This document shows positions 1 through 14,654 of a stretch of DNA of 64,000 nt, in pieces (the stretch's first letter is position 1; every line of letters begins with the position of its first letter). This DNA is from Castor canadensis. Its lineage: Eukaryota; Chordata; Mammalia; Rodentia; Castoridae. Location: contig NC_133392.1 of the NCBI RefSeq assembly GCF_047511655.1, positions 97,705,042 through 97,769,041 on the forward strand. The letters run 5' to 3'. A program made the position numbers and the translations under genes. Below the pieces are notes generated by a model, which was given only the letters and a program-made list of their open reading frames with translations, did no database searches and was not told the origin of the DNA.

Positions 1-69
1 ATATTTTTGATAGTCATAATGTTTCTTCATATTTTGACCAGATTTGTGTTGGAAAATTTAAAACTGGGA

Positions 70-400
70 GCTCAGTTGGGCATGGTCACTCATGCCTGTC
101 ATCCCAACTACTTGGAAGGCAGAGATGGGGAGGACTGAGGTTCAAGGCAAAAAGTTAGTGAGACCCCCTCTCAATCAGTAATACAGGCATGGTGGTTCAT
201 GCCTGTGATCTAAGCTACACAAAAGACATAGGTAGGAGGATCACAGTCCCAGGTCAGCTCTGGCAAAAAGTGAAACCCTATTTGAAAAATAATGAATGCA
301 AAAAAGGACTGGAGGTGTGGTTCAAGTGGTAGAGCAATTGCCTAGCAAGCATGAGGCCCTGAGCCCAAATCCTAGGACCACCATGAAAAAAACCAAAAAA
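70..400 (+). mobile_element. Dimeric SINE with duplicated left half
   Basis: A 7SL-like left monomer (catgcctgtcatcccaactac) is followed by a second partial left monomer (ggcatggtggttcatgcctg) and then an ID-like right half (ggttcaagtggtagagc...aggaccacc) with an A-rich tail. Confidence 0.8.
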
Positions 401-510
401 GTAGGGTCTTATACTGTGGTCATTAGATCAGTGATTTATATGATGCAGTTCTTGAGATCTCAGGAAAAGCAGACACAAGCAATAGGAAAATAACCTTAGA
501 AGGTAAAAAT

Positions 511-602
511 TCAGGACTGACTGGTGGTGTGATGGAGCTTGTGCTGGTGATGTGCTAGCACTTGCCTAACACGCCCCAGCATTACCAAAAAGAAAAAAAA
601 AT
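511..602 (+). mobile_element. Degenerate ID-like SINE tail
   Basis: Traces of the right half (gtgctagcacttgcctaac, ccccagcattacc) followed by an A-rich tail. Confidence 0.5.
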
Positions 603-866
603 GGTAAAATTCAAATTGCTTATTTTCATTTAATTTGTTAAACCAGCGAGAGTTCCTCATGCAATTAAAGGGAATTTTGCTGTACTCTGTCTCATATTAG
701 GAACTGGTTAAGTGTCATGTAATCTGGTTAGACTTTCCTATATTCTCTCTCAAGGAAGAAATAATAAATTTTACTCAGGTACCCAATTTCTTGAAAAATA
801 ATTATTCTGAAAAAAAACTTTATTTAAAAAACCTGCTTTTTATACTTTAGTATTTACTTTTAATAG

Positions 867-945
867 TTTTTTGTTTGTTTGTTTTGAACTCAGGGCCTCA
901 CGAATGTTAGGTAGGCACTCTACCAATTGAATCACTCCACAGCCC
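867..945 (-). mobile_element. SINE right half, reverse
   Basis: Reverse-complement ID-like half: poly-T/GTTT start, gaactcagggcctcac, then ggcactctaccaattgaatcactccac. Confidence 0.8.
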
Positions 946-1066
946 TTATTTTTAATAGTCTTATTCAGAATATTTTTGTGTGCTACAGAATAATTTGATG
1001 TTATAGAATTACTTGTTGCGCTGATTTGCTATGTAAATTGTGAAAGTTTTATTGAATGATGTAATT

Positions 1067-1271
1067 TTTTTGGAGGTACTGGGAGATTTGAACTTAGGGC
1101 CTCACACTTTCTAGGCAGGCACTCTACCACTTGAGCCACTCCACCAGCCCTTTTTTGTTTTGGGTATTTTTGAGATAGGGTCTCATGAACTATTTGCCCT
1201 AGTCTGGCTTTGAACTTCGATCCTCGTGATCTCTGCTTCCTGAGTATCTAGGATTATAGGTGTGAGCCACA
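1067..1271 (-). mobile_element. Full dimeric SINE, reverse
   Basis: T-rich start, right half (gaacttagggcctcac...gagccactccaccagccc) and left half (ttttgagatagggtctcatgaac...attataggtgtgagccac). Confidence 0.9.
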
Positions 1272-1301
1272 TACAATAATGTATAATACTAAGAAAAATT
1301 T

Positions 1302-1587
1302 TACCTGGGAGAAGCAGCTCATGCCTGTAATCCCAGCTACTTAAGAGGTGGAGATTCAGAGGATTTGGTTCAAGGCCAGCCAAAGCAAAAAGTTACTGAG
1401 ACCTCATCTAACCAATAAACTGGGTGTGGCACCCATCATCCCAACTATGCGGAATCTTAGTCCAAGAAACTGCCTGAAAAACAACTAAAGGAAAAAGGGC
1501 CAGGCATGGCTCAAGTGATAGAACACCTGCCTAGAAAGCACAAAGTCCTGAATTCAAACCCAAGTACCAAAGGAAAAGAAAAATATT
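1302..1587 (+). mobile_element. Dimeric SINE
   Basis: Left half (cagctcatgcctgtaatcccagctac), a second partial left unit (aactgggtgtggcacccatcatccc), then the right half (ggctcaagtgatagaacacc...acccaagtacc). Confidence 0.85.
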
Positions 1588-1644
1588 TTAATGGATCTAT
1601 AATAACACAACTACAAAATAACTTGCCTTCAAAAGACTACTGAC

Positions 1645-1910
1645 AGGGCTGTTGGAGTGGCTCAAGTTAGAGCACCTCACTCCAGTGCCTCAAAAAATAT
1701 AAATAAAAAAACACTATTGACAACTCCTGTAGAAATCACATTAATTTCTCATCAAAAAGTTCCAGGAGATGTGGTGAGAAGTCAGATATTGAGAGTACGG
1801 GAAGTTGAACTTGGATATGTGGCTCAAGCAATAGAGCCCCTGCTTTGGGAGCAGCAGCTTTGCAAATGAAGCTCTGAGTTCAACCCCCAGTCCCATATTT
1901 ACAAGACAAA
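1645..1910 (+). mobile_element. Two SINE right-half fragments
   Basis: Partial ID-like units at 1648-1700 (ttggagtggctcaagttagagc) and 1808-1895 (tatgtggctcaagcaatagagc...gttcaacccccagtccc), separated by about 100 bases of unrelated sequence. Confidence 0.65.
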
Positions 1911-2017
1911 ATTACTATTTTACATAGTCTTAATTTAATAGGGCAAAAATCTCATTAATCAGAATTCTATGGCACCCTGAGGTAGCAAGTATTTGGAGTT
2001 ACTAAAGAAAGTAGTTC

Positions 2018-2095
2018 TGGGGCTGGGGGAGTGGTTCAGATGGTTAAAGTGCAAGGCCCTGAGATCAATCCCCGGGACTCAAAAAAAGAAAGTAA
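2018..2095 (+). mobile_element. ID-like SINE fragment
   Basis: ggggctgggggagtggttcag...aaggccctgagatcaatccccgggac followed by an A-rich tail; part of the middle is missing. Confidence 0.7.
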
Positions 2096-2099
2096 GTAG

Positions 2100-3493
<1,394 letters not shown>

Positions 3494-3551
3494 CTAGATG
3501 GTTAAATAAATTAGTATAAACACATGTCCCAAACTTAGACTAGACCATATT

Positions 3552-3869
3552 CAGTAGTTCCCTTATCTGCTATAGATACCTTCCAATCCCCAATGGATTC
3601 CTGAAACCACAGATAGTAATGAGTCCTATATTTATATGAGCATGTGGGAAAAAACATAGTTCATAGGTTCCATACCTATGATAAAGTTTAATTTATAAGT
3701 TAGGCATAATAAGATACTAAAAGTGACAATTATAACAATATACTATAATAAAATTTACTTAAAGCTTATGAGTTGTTTACTTCTGGGATTTTCCATTTAA
3801 TATTTCAGACCATGTTGATTGTTAACTGAAACAGTGGAAAGCAAAACTGCAGATAAGCAGAGACTGCTG
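3552..3869. mobile_element. Tigger/MER2-type DNA transposon remnant
   Basis: The ends form imperfect terminal inverted repeats: cagtagttcccttatctgc on the left, and gcagataagcagagactgctg on the right, which reads back as cagcagtc...cttatctgc. The internal text (ctgaaaccacagatagtaatgagtcctat, and tccatttaatatttcagacc in reverse) is typical of non-autonomous Tigger (TcMar) elements. It occupies about two thirds of the 482-bp NEXN intron 3 and is related to the copy at 8270-8846. Confidence 0.8.
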
Positions 3870-3882
3870 TACATGCAGCTTA

Positions 3883-5707
<1,825 letters not shown>

Positions 5708-5783
5708 CTCAGCCTTTTGGGAAATATCATTCATGTTTGCTCTATGTGGTTTTGGGCTGATGAAGCTTTGTATATGTCTGTAT
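5708..5783 (-). CDS. NEXN: NEXN exon 2, start-codon exon
   Basis: On the minus strand a tttacag acceptor precedes 49 bases of 5' UTR. The ATG at 5734-5732 follows, then nine codons (MNDISQKAE) and a gtaagt donor. The peptide matches the nexilin N-terminus. The start has A at -3 (gcaaacATGA), a good context. The TGA of an upstream reading frame overlaps this ATG (see findings). The exon ends in phase 0 and joins the exon at 4167. Confidence 0.93.
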
Positions 5784-6271
5784 CTGTAAAAAATTTTAAT
5801 ATCATATAAGAATTTTAATGACTTTATTTTCAATATGTTATATATTTCTGTAAAAATAGCCTGTTAATTTAACCTAAAAATGCAAGCAAGCAGTAAGTTG
5901 TGATAATCTTCAGCTCCTTTTTCCAAGATTCAGGGTACAGAAAATACAAGGTGCTTGGTGTTAAAAGATCCCAGAGAGTATATGACTCAGAATAGTTTGG
6001 TGAACACATCAAATGCATTTGAAAAGAATGTACCTTCTGAAATTATTCCATGTATTATAAATACCAAATCAATTAAAGTGGCTGATCACATTTTAGATTT
6101 TCTATCAGTCTTCAACTGTAAAGAATTTTCTACTTCTTCCTTTAATTTTATCATTTTTATTTCTATTATTAATATTGTTATTCAGAAATAGCATTGCAGT
6201 GGGAGTATGTGAGCCATAGTAAACTATGTGTGTAGTCAAAGAGGTTAAAGCAGGGGAAGTTTGTGTTGTCG

Positions 6272-6506
6272 TTATTATTGTTTATCAGCATTGGGAATGG
6301 AACACAGGGCTTTGGAATTGCTACGAAGTGCTTTACAACTTGAACTATGTCCTCAGCCTTTATTTTGAAGCTTTATCTTGCTATGTAAGCACAGACTGGT
6401 CTGAAACTCACTAGGTAACCTAGGCTGGTCTCCAACTCACAACCCTCCTGCCTCAGCCTCCAAGTGCTGAAATTACAAGTGTGCACCACCATGCTTGGCT
6501 CTCAGG
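6272..6506 (-). mobile_element. ID plus B1-like SINE, reverse
   Basis: An ID-like part (cagcattgggaatggaacacagggc) followed by a B1/7SL-like monomer in reverse (cctaggctggtctccaactcac...cctgcctcagcctcc...gtgcaccacc). A different subfamily from the common dimer. Confidence 0.75.
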
Positions 6507-6837
6507 TTCCTTCACATACAGACACATTACGATTATAATTTTTGTTTGGAATTGACCTTTTCATCAGTATGATTGTCTTTGACTTATCTGATATTAAAAT
6601 AGCCACACCAGCTTTTTTAGGTTCAGAATTTGCGTGGAGTATAATTTCCTCCCGTTTACTTTCAACCTATTCATATGTAAAATGTATCTCTTAGACATGG
6701 CATACGATTGGACTTTGCTTTAAAAACTAATTCTGATTCTGTCTTTTAACTACAACATTTAATTCATTAACATTTAATGTAATTGTTGATAATAATGGAT
6801 TCAGGTTTACTATTTTATAATTACTTTCTTTTAGGTT
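6507..6837 (-). mobile_element. L1 ORF2 fragment, reverse
   Basis: Old L1 ORF2 text in reverse complement (gtataatttcctcccgtttactttcaacc..., catttaattcattaacatttaatgtaatt). It ends where a long T-run of a SINE begins. Confidence 0.75.
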
Positions 6838-7082
6838 TTTTTTTTTTTTTTTTTTTTTTTTTGGTGATACCAGGGTTTGAACCCAGGGCCTCACACTTGC
6901 TAGCCAGGAGCTCTACCACTTGAGCCACTCTGCTAGCCTTACTTTTATTTAAATTACTGTTTTAAGACGGGGTCTCACTGCATTGCTCAGGCTGGTCTCC
7001 AACTCCTGGGCTCAAGCGATACCTCCTGCTTTAGCCTCCTGAGATGCTGGAGCGACAGTCATGAACTGCTGTACCTGGCTAT
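6838..7082 (-). mobile_element. Dimeric SINE in L1, reverse
   Basis: A run of about 25 T, then the reversed right half (ggtttgaacccagggcctcac...gagccactctgc) and a B1-like left part (gacggggtctcactgcattgctcaggctgg...). Confidence 0.85.
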
Positions 7083-7310
7083 TTTACTTTTAATTGACTT
7101 TGATTTTTAGAGCAGTTTAGGTTCACAACAAAAAAACCTAACATTTAGGATTACAAATATTTCCCATATAGACTTTATCCCCACATATACATAGTTTCCC
7201 CCATTATCAACATCTTTTAACTATAGATCTTTTTACTGTCTCATAGTTTTGCCTTTTCCAGAGTCATGCGTGAACTATGTATATTTTCAGATTAGCTGCT
7301 TCTTCTCTTT
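7083..7310 (+). mobile_element. L1M 3'-end fragment, forward
   Basis: Text such as ttttagagcagtttaggttcacaacaaa, cccccattatcaacatc and gttttgccttttccagagtcat belongs to old L1M 3' regions. It runs opposite to the L1 on either side. Confidence 0.65.
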
Positions 7311-7400
7311 CCCCTTCTTTGTCCTCCTTCCCATCTTCTTCCTCTTCCTCTTCTTCTTCTTTGCTCTCTCTCTCTCTCTTTCTCTCTCTCTCTTGAAAGA
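7311..7400. repeat. Pyrimidine-rich (TC/CTT)n tract
   Basis: Strand-asymmetric C+T tract ending in an interrupted (TC)n microsatellite at about 7363-7393. Confidence 0.85.
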
Positions 7401-7500
7401 GGGTCTCCTCACATCTTTTCCAGGCTGGCCTGGAACTAGTGATCCTCCTGCATCAGCCTGCTGAGTGTTGAGATTATAGACGTGTCCACATGCCCACCAG
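7401..7500 (-). mobile_element. SINE left monomer, reverse
   Basis: B1-like monomer in reverse: gaggg tctcctcac...ccaggctggcctggaactagtgatcctcctgc...gagattatagacgtg. Confidence 0.75.
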
Positions 7501-7883
7501 TTCATTTTCTTGACGGTGTCTTCACATAGCAGAAAATTTAAATTTTAACAAAGTCCAAGATACCTATTCTTTCTTTCATGGTTTGTACCTTTGCTCTCAT
7601 ATCTAAACAGTCAGTTTCAAACCTGAGATTCTCTACATTTTTGCCTATGCTTTCTAGAAGTCTCACTGTTCTGTGTTTTACATTTAAGTCTATAATCTAT
7701 TTTAAATTAATTTTTTAAGTGATATAATGTCTGTGTCCAGATTCCTACTTTTTGCATGAGGATGTCCAGTTATTCCAGTATCATTTGCTTAAAATACTAT
7801 CTTTTCTCCACTTCATTGACTTTTTCCTTTGTCAAAGATCAGTTGAAAAAAAATAAAAAGAACAATAACAAAAAACAATCAGT

Positions 7884-7996
7884 TGAGGGCTGGTAGAGTA
7901 GCTCAAGAGGTAGAGTGCCTTCCTAGCAAGTGTCAGGCCCTGAATTAATAAATTCAAACCGTGATACCACACTCACACACACACACACACACACAA
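7884..7996 (+). mobile_element. SINE right half with (CA)n tail
   Basis: ggctggtagagtagctcaagaggtagagtgcc...aaattcaaaccgtgatacc followed by a (CA)n microsatellite at 7972-7994. Confidence 0.8.
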
Positions 7997-8045
7997 AATC
8001 ATTTGAGTATGTGTATGTGAGTTTATTTCTGAAATTTTATTCTGT

Positions 8046-8125
8046 TCTTTTTTTCTTTTTTTTTTTTGGCAGTACTGGGGCCCCACTCTTGCTAGGCAGG
8101 CATTCTACCTCTTGAGCCACATCCC
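8046..8125 (-). mobile_element. SINE right half, reverse
   Basis: Poly-T, then ggcagtactggggccccactcttgctaggcaggcattctacctcttgagcc. Confidence 0.8.
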
Positions 8126-8143
8126 TACGCCAAATGATGGTAA

Positions 8144-8235
8144 ACTTTTTTTTTTTTAAAGTGGTACTGGGGTTTGAACTCAGGGTTTCACACTTGCTAG
8201 GCAAGTGCTCTACCCCTTTAACCACACCCTCAGTA
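8144..8235 (-). mobile_element. SINE right half, reverse
   Basis: Poly-T, then gtggtactggggtttgaactcagggtttcac...aagtgctctacccctttaaccac. Confidence 0.85.
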
Positions 8236-8269
8236 CTATACTATCTTAATCACTACAGTTTTGTAGTAG

Positions 8270-8846
8270 AGCAATCACACCTTACCCATAGTTTGAATTA
8301 CCCCCAGTCAAGCACTGTCTGAAATTATTAAATGGAAAATTCCAGAAATAAAAATTCATAAGTCTTAAATTGCATGTCATTCTGAAGTTTTGCACTGTCC
8401 TGCTCCATCCTCCCCCAGAACATGAATCATTCTTTTATTCAGTATACCCACACTGTAGATATACTATACTACTACTTGTTAGTCACTTAGTAGCTGGGTT
8501 ATTAGGTCAACTATAGTAATATTACAGTCTGCATTATTCACCTCACTTCATCTCATCATGTTGGCACTTATAATCTCACATCATCACAAGAAGGGGGAGT
8601 ATAGTACAATATTTGAAAGAAACCACATTCATGTAAATTTTATTATAGTATATTATTATAATTATTCTATTTTATTAGGTATTTTTATTAATCTCTTACT
8701 ATACCTAATTATAAATTAAACTTTATCATAAGAATGTATGTATAGGGAAAAACATAGTATATATAGAGTTCAGTACTATCTGTTGTCTCAGGCATCCACT
8801 GGAGATCTAAGAATGTATTTCCTGCAGATAAGAAGGGACTACTGTA
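8270..8846. mobile_element. Tigger/MER2-type DNA transposon in L1
   Basis: Internal text gaaattattaaatggaaaattccagaaat, gttagtcacttagtagctggg and aactttatcataagaatgtatgtatag is typical of Tigger/MER2. The right end gcagataagaagggactactgta carries the family's terminal inverted repeat; the left end is degraded. L1 sequence resumes directly on both sides, showing insertion into the L1. Confidence 0.8.
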
Positions 8847-9204
8847 TGTCTTGAAGTTCAGTAGTGTCCAGTAGTGTCAGTCCTCCAGATTTGTTCTTCT
8901 CTTTCAATGCTGTGTTAGTTATTATGGATCTTTTCCCTCTCCATATAAAATGCAAAATCAATTGGTCAATGTCCACAAAATCACTTGTTAGTATTTTTAT
9001 TGGGGGTGCATCAAATCTGTAGGTAGATTTAGGGAGAATTTTTATCTTAGTGTATTAAGTCTTCTGATCCATGAACATGGCATGTCTTCCCAATTATGTA
9101 AGTCTTCTATTACCTCTCAGAAATGTTTCTGTACTTTCCAATGTATAGTCCTTCCACATCTTTTGTCAGATTTATCCATAAATTCATATTGCTGATACTA
9201 CTTG

Positions 9205-9639
9205 TATTAGTCCACTGTTCATAAATGTAACAAAACATCTGACCCTGTGTAACTTTATAAAGAAATGTATTTAGTCTATAGTTTTGGAGGCCAAAAGTTC
9301 AAGATCAGGTAGCCTAATTTGTTCAGCCTCTGATGAGGTCCTAAAGCAGACAGCATTACATTAAGAATACATGTAAGAGCAAGAGATCACATCACAAGCT
9401 AGGAAAACAGAGAGCAATTCAGGTCATAGGCTTAAGCTTTTGTAACAATTCAATTTTGCCAAAATAACTCAGGGTTCCATGAGAGTTACCCTAATCCCCT
9501 CTGAGGATATACCCACAATGACCTAAAGACCTCCCAGGTCCTACCTGTTAAAGGTCCTACAACATCACCACCTTCACACTGAAAACTAAGCCTCCAATAC
9601 CTGAACCTTTGGGGGCCAAAACACATTCAAACCATAGCA
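9205..9639 (-). mobile_element. MaLR (MST/MLT-like) solo LTR, reverse
   Basis: It begins tattagtccactgttcataaatgtaacaaa and ends ccaaaacacattcaaaccatagca, the reverse of the TGCTATGGTTTG LTR start. Short flanking ctacttgta / ctactgta may be the target duplication in the host L1. Confidence 0.75.
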
Positions 9640-10559
9640 CTACTGTAAGTGGTGTCATTTTTTATATCTCAAATGATGACTGATTGTTGCTAGTATAAAT
9701 AAATACAATTTTTATATTTTGATCTTAAAGTCTATAATACTACTAAAGTAGTTCCATTTATTAATTCTATTGGCTTTTTGTGTTGATTCCATCAGATTTC
9801 CAGTATACATAGGAAATCATGTATGAGCCCAGTTCTTCTCTTCCCCTTTCTGTTCCCTGCTAACCTCTCCCCATCCTCACTCCATAATGTGCACAATACT
9901 CACGTGTTTCCTCCCCCAGCAGCACACAATCACCTAAAACTCTCCTCAAACTGCCTCTCTCTTTTAACTAGGGACTGAACATAAAATAGCTGAAAAACAT
10001 AAATGATCATAGTTACATGTGGTAGAGTATTATTAAATAAATATGCAAATTCAATCATGCCACAAATTCTCATAAACTCTCATAAAATTTAAAGCCCATA
10101 TATTTTAATTTTGATGATATATTAATACAAAAATATTTGAAATCATTTAAAATATCATCCTAAAAATTAGAACTTTTTGTGCTTAAGGCCTTTGTAGAAA
10201 ATATTCTGTTGTATCCTAATAATAATTTCTTAGTTACTGACTTTTTTGTACATATTAAGAAGATAGCGATAGTAGAAGTAGTACTGGAGGTTGTCAGAAA
10301 ACTTTCAAGACAAAAAACACAATTATTACATGTAAGCATAATAATGCTTTTCTCGTATTGGCAAATAAAGTGGACAGTTCTCTCCTTCTGAACATCACTG
10401 CTACATGTTATAATCTGTCACCACTTCCTTCTTGAAATCCTTCTCACTGGCTCTAATATAACATTTTTTGTGTTTTTTCATGTTTCTAACTATGCTTTCT
10501 GTCTCCCTTGAAAGATTTTTACCTCTCTCCACTTCTTAATGTTGTTTACCCCAAGGCTA

Positions 10560-11070
10560 CAGTCTTTCTCCTTTCCTTCTCACTCTTCAATTTTTTTTTT
10601 TTTTTTTGGTAATTTAGTGTACTTTTGTTGTTTAAATTACTTCTTTAGCCATCTCTCTTCACACTTCATTCCCACTTTATCAGTCATACTGAAATACTGG
10701 AATAACTCAAGCCTTGGCTAGCTCCCTCATCTTAAGGTTTTCATTTCTCATCTTAAGGTTTCATTCCCTTATCACTTAGCTACTCCTGCTCCTTCTATAG
10801 TTGCTAGATAAACTTTCTCCAGGAAGCCTTCCTTGACTCCACAAGACTAGGGGAGGTATACTTCCATTAACATACCATGCTTACCCTGATCATAACACTT
10901 CTACAATGTATGGTAATAAACCTACTATCTTGACCACCACCTTTTTCAGAATGTAAGGTTTCTGAAAGTATAGACTATATTTTTGTATACCCTTGTATCC
11001 AAAGCACCTAGCATGTGCCTGGCACTTGGAAGACCTGTGTGATAATTACATGCTGAATAAGTAAATCTTG
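10560..11070 (+). mobile_element. L2-type LINE 3' fragment
   Basis: Diverged L2 text: ctccaggaagccttccttgactcc, atgtaaggtttctgaaagtatagac and ctagcatgtgcctggcacttgga...gctgaataagtaaat. It contains a T-run near 10590-10606. Confidence 0.65.
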
Positions 11071-11184
11071 CCAACTTCAAGGTGGAGGATTTGTTGAATA
11101 GTTAAGGATTGTCTGTATACAATGTATATCTGCCACTATGATTATCATTATGCAGGGATATGATATAAAAAGAACATGCCATTC

Positions 11185-11280
11185 AATTATACAAATATTT
11201 GTTAAATATCTAGTATGTGCCATGTACTCTGTTAGACACTAAAATGTAGCACTGAATAGACAGGCCCTGTTTGTCCCTAT
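11185..11280 (+). repeat. Ancient interspersed repeat fragment
   Basis: The pattern acaaatatttgttaaatatctagtatgtgccatgtactctgttagacact resembles an ancient mammalian repeat ('...tactatgtgccaggcactgttctaggcac'). Family not assigned. Confidence 0.5.
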
Positions 11281-11595
11281 TCTCCTGTTATTAACAGGCT
11301 ATTAGCAACAACTTTCAACAAAAACCTTGGGACCAGATTTTTAGCAGCCTAATTTGATATTGAAAACACCAGGAAGGTTCTAATGTCAACTCTACTTGAT
11401 ACAGAACTGAAAGGTAGTATACACTATACCTTACCTTCTGCTAGATGGCTGGGATCAATGATGTCCATGTTCGGGCCACACTGAGGAAGATCTCTTACTT
11501 CCTTACTTCCTTACTTTATTTTCCCTGCCTAGGTTCCAGAGGATGAGTTGCTTCCCAATGTCTACTTCAATTAAGCTATGGTTTAAAATAAACTC

Positions 11596-11833
11596 AAAAG
11601 CCATCATGGGCCGTGCCTTTGGGGCTCACACCTGTAATCCTAGCTACTCAGGAGGCAGAGATCAGAAGGATCGTGGATCGAAACCATCCCTAGGCAAATA
11701 GTTCTTGAGACTATCTCAAAAAAAAAATCCATCACAATAAAGGTGGAGTGGCTCAAGCTACTTGCAAGTGTGAGGCCCTGAGTTCAAAACCCAGTGTAGT
11801 CACCCCCCCCACCAAAAAAAAAAGCCATCATGG
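11596..11833 (+). mobile_element. Dimeric SINE with perfect 14-bp target duplication
   Basis: Left half (ggctcacacctgtaatcctagctactcaggagg...), the cccatcacaa-like linker, right half and A tail. It is flanked by identical aaaagccatcatgg at 11596-11609 and 11820-11833, so the insertion boundaries are exact. Confidence 0.95.
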
Positions 11834-11873
11834 AAAATTTTCACTATCCATGCAAAAACACTCCTTTTATCTT

Positions 11874-11957
11874 TCAGTGCTGTACTGGGTTTTGAACTCA
11901 GGGCCTCATGCTTGCAAGGCAGGTGCTCTACGACATGAGGCACTCTATCAGTCCAGA
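11874..11957 (-). mobile_element. SINE right half, reverse
   Basis: gtgctgtactgggttttgaactcagggcctcatgcttgcaaggcaggtgctctacgacatgaggcactc. Confidence 0.85.
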
Positions 11958-13099
11958 TCCTCTCTTTCTTTGATTCAACTTTTATGTTCCAATAAACTGT
12001 ACTGTATTTTTTAAATGATCTGTTGAACATTTAGAGAAGATTGTTAAATTAGTCTTTTGAAAACCTATTGTAAAATTCTAGTTGTGGTATAATAGTCACA
12101 CCTCAATAATGTGGTTTATAAGAAATTTCAAAATATTCATTCAATCTTTGACTCATTTTATCATCCATATCCTTCCACTTTCATCCTTACATATATTAGC
12201 AACCAACAATTCACTTATCAGTCTATAAATTTATATGGAATTTATTGCTTTATTTAGCATAGCTTCTCTTTTAATTTTATATAATTATGCTTACCAGAAA
12301 AATTCATTTATAAATAGTATTCATATGTGTCATTATAATTTTGATTAATAAACTTATATAATGACAAGCTACAAAATTCAAAATATCTACATTATTTCTT
12401 TCCTCCAAACATTTTCAAATGATCGGCTTTTAAATAGGTGCCAGAATTCAAGTGCAATGAAAACTTGGCTGCTGTAGTGCAACTGTTTTAATGCATTTTC
12501 TTTGAAACTTTTAATTAGTACATATTATCAGAATAATGATTTTATGTATACTTTATTAGTAAAAATTAGGGTTTAAAGTTTCAGAGTAACTTCTTATCAA
12601 GATTTTTTTGATCTTTTAAACTTTCTTACAGGGTAACAGCCCACCATTCTTTCTGCCCTCATCCAGGCTTACAAGGTTTTCAACTACTGCAAACTGCAAT
12701 CTATCTGTGCTCTTTAGCGCTAATCTTCACTGAAGATGCTGACTGAGTAGTGCATCACGGATCACAATTAATATGCTCATCTGGGTCAGCAGGCTTTCTG
12801 CAGGTTCCTCAGACTCTCTGCTTCACCTGTCTCTTCCTATTCTTTCAATTCTCCACCTTGGTAAATAAATTCTGTAGTCTTTGTCTACCTTCAAGACATT
12901 TTTAAAGTCACTTCTTTACCAGTGAAGTACTTTCCCAAACTATAACAGAAATAGTGATTTTCTTCACTTCACCCTACCCATTTTTTTTTCTCCTTCAGTC
13001 TCTGAGACCTTTGAATGTGCTTAGATTTCTAGGTGCATAAAGTTTTCTTTTTTTTTAATTTATATTGTTAAACATCTTCAACATATCAGTCTAATCTAT

Positions 13100-13335
13100 C
13101 TTCTTTACCTTTTTATCATGGAAAATCTCAAGCATATAAAATTAGAAACTACTATAATGAACCCCATATATACATTACCAAGCTTCAATGATAATTGTCT
13201 TGTCTTAAACAATACAAAGTTTGCTTCATTTATTTTGTGTAATACCTATTTCAGCATAACACATCTCTATAGATGCCTTAAATCATACTTCACAGATGCT
13301 TTAAGTCATATTACAGCTGCCCCTACCACATCCTA
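13100..13335 (+). mobile_element. Probable L1M 3'-end fragment
   Basis: tcatggaaaatctcaagcatataaaattagaaactactataatgaaccccatatatacattaccaagcttcaatgat resembles an old L1M 3' UTR repeat. Strongly diverged. Confidence 0.5.
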
Positions 13336-14654
13336 GGCTATGTTTTGTACATCCTCCTATACATTCAGAATTATGTCCCTACCAGTGCCTTTCATTCTCA
13401 TAAAACACTAACCTCTCACTTAACGAAAGTTGCTAAGTTCTCATTTGACAAAGTCACTGATAAAGTAATGAAAATTATACATAAAAGTAAAATATAAAGG
13501 TTTTTTAATAAGGAAAAGATACAAACTCCTATAGTGAATAAAAGAAAAGGGTAGAAACTAACTAGGTGACTGGCAAGTTATTTCATAAATTTAGAGCTGA
13601 TGAATATGATAGAGTCAAGAATAAGTGAGAAAAGATGAAGAAATTAGCTAAAATAGATAAATAGGTATTAATTCAAGAACCATTTATAGAACATTTTTCT
13701 ATAATCTGCTACAAGCAGCATAAATTCCTACATGTACAATGATGAACAGGATAAACTAAACTTGAATTCAAAGTCCAGAACGGATAAGAAATAATTACCA
13801 AAAATATAATAAGACTTAAATATTTAGTTTAGAAAATACTTTCTTTAGGTAACATGTGAAAGTGTATAAACACAAATAAAAGTAAGCTCTGTGATATGAA
13901 AAGCTATGAATTACAAGGATAGATCACAAATATTTGGGCTCAAGGTTAAAGTGCACCTAGTTTTGAGGATCCCAGACAATTCTGTTTATGAATTATATGT
14001 ATATAATATATTAAAAATTAAAACAGGAAAATGTTCAAATATATACTTAAATAGCCATAACAATCCCGCCATTATAAACATAAAACATTTTATGTAAAAT
14101 AACTATATTTTCCAAAATAATAAGACATGCAGTCTTGTTTTACATTTCTAAAAATTTCTTTTACATCTGAGAAAGAGAAATACATTCTCATATCTGCTTC
14201 TACACTCGAACTATGGTGATATGTTGTCCTAACTGAAGTCTTTAAAGTACATATGACCTCATAAAGATATGTAATTGGAGAAGGAAGGACTTCATGATCC
14301 TAATAGGTTCTGGGAACTTGCAGGGGTTCTAAGACAGCATTTTAAGATTTGCTGAATTACAGAAAAGAACATCGTATAAAATCAAGTCAGTTCTCATTCT
14401 AGAAAGGAAAAGATTAGACTGAGCATTCACTTACCATATTTTAAAATACTAAACGAAAATTGGCTTAGCAACTTTATTCCTATACTAAAGGAATGTCAAA
14501 GGATTTCACATCTGTAATCCCAAAGATTTTTCTGAATGTGGTATTAAGTAATTTTTCTTCTGTCTGAGTGGGTAGATATAGCATCCCTGGACACCTTTAA
14601 GGGGCAGCAATCACAATTCAGCAAGCCAGTTGAATTGTTATCAAGAATATGATT

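Larger units (their letters stand above)
7501..9822 (-). mobile_element. L1 ORF2 host fragment with nested insertions, reverse
   Basis: Reverse-complement L1 ORF2 text continues across 7501-7860, 7997-8045, 8236-8269, 8847-9204 and 9640-9822 (for example tctttcatggtttgtacctttgctc, gatgtccagttattccagtatcattt, tttttattgggggtgcatcaaat, tcatgtgagc-like end). The pieces are in the correct L1 order, so this was one element later split by SINEs, a Tigger and a MaLR LTR. No intact ORF remains. Confidence 0.75.

Noticed and set aside
7972..7994. (CA)n and (TG)n runs considered as regulatory Z-DNA sites
   Set aside because: They are SINE tail microsatellites here (also 24815-24830, 45453-45474, 61176-61212); nothing suggests a specific role.
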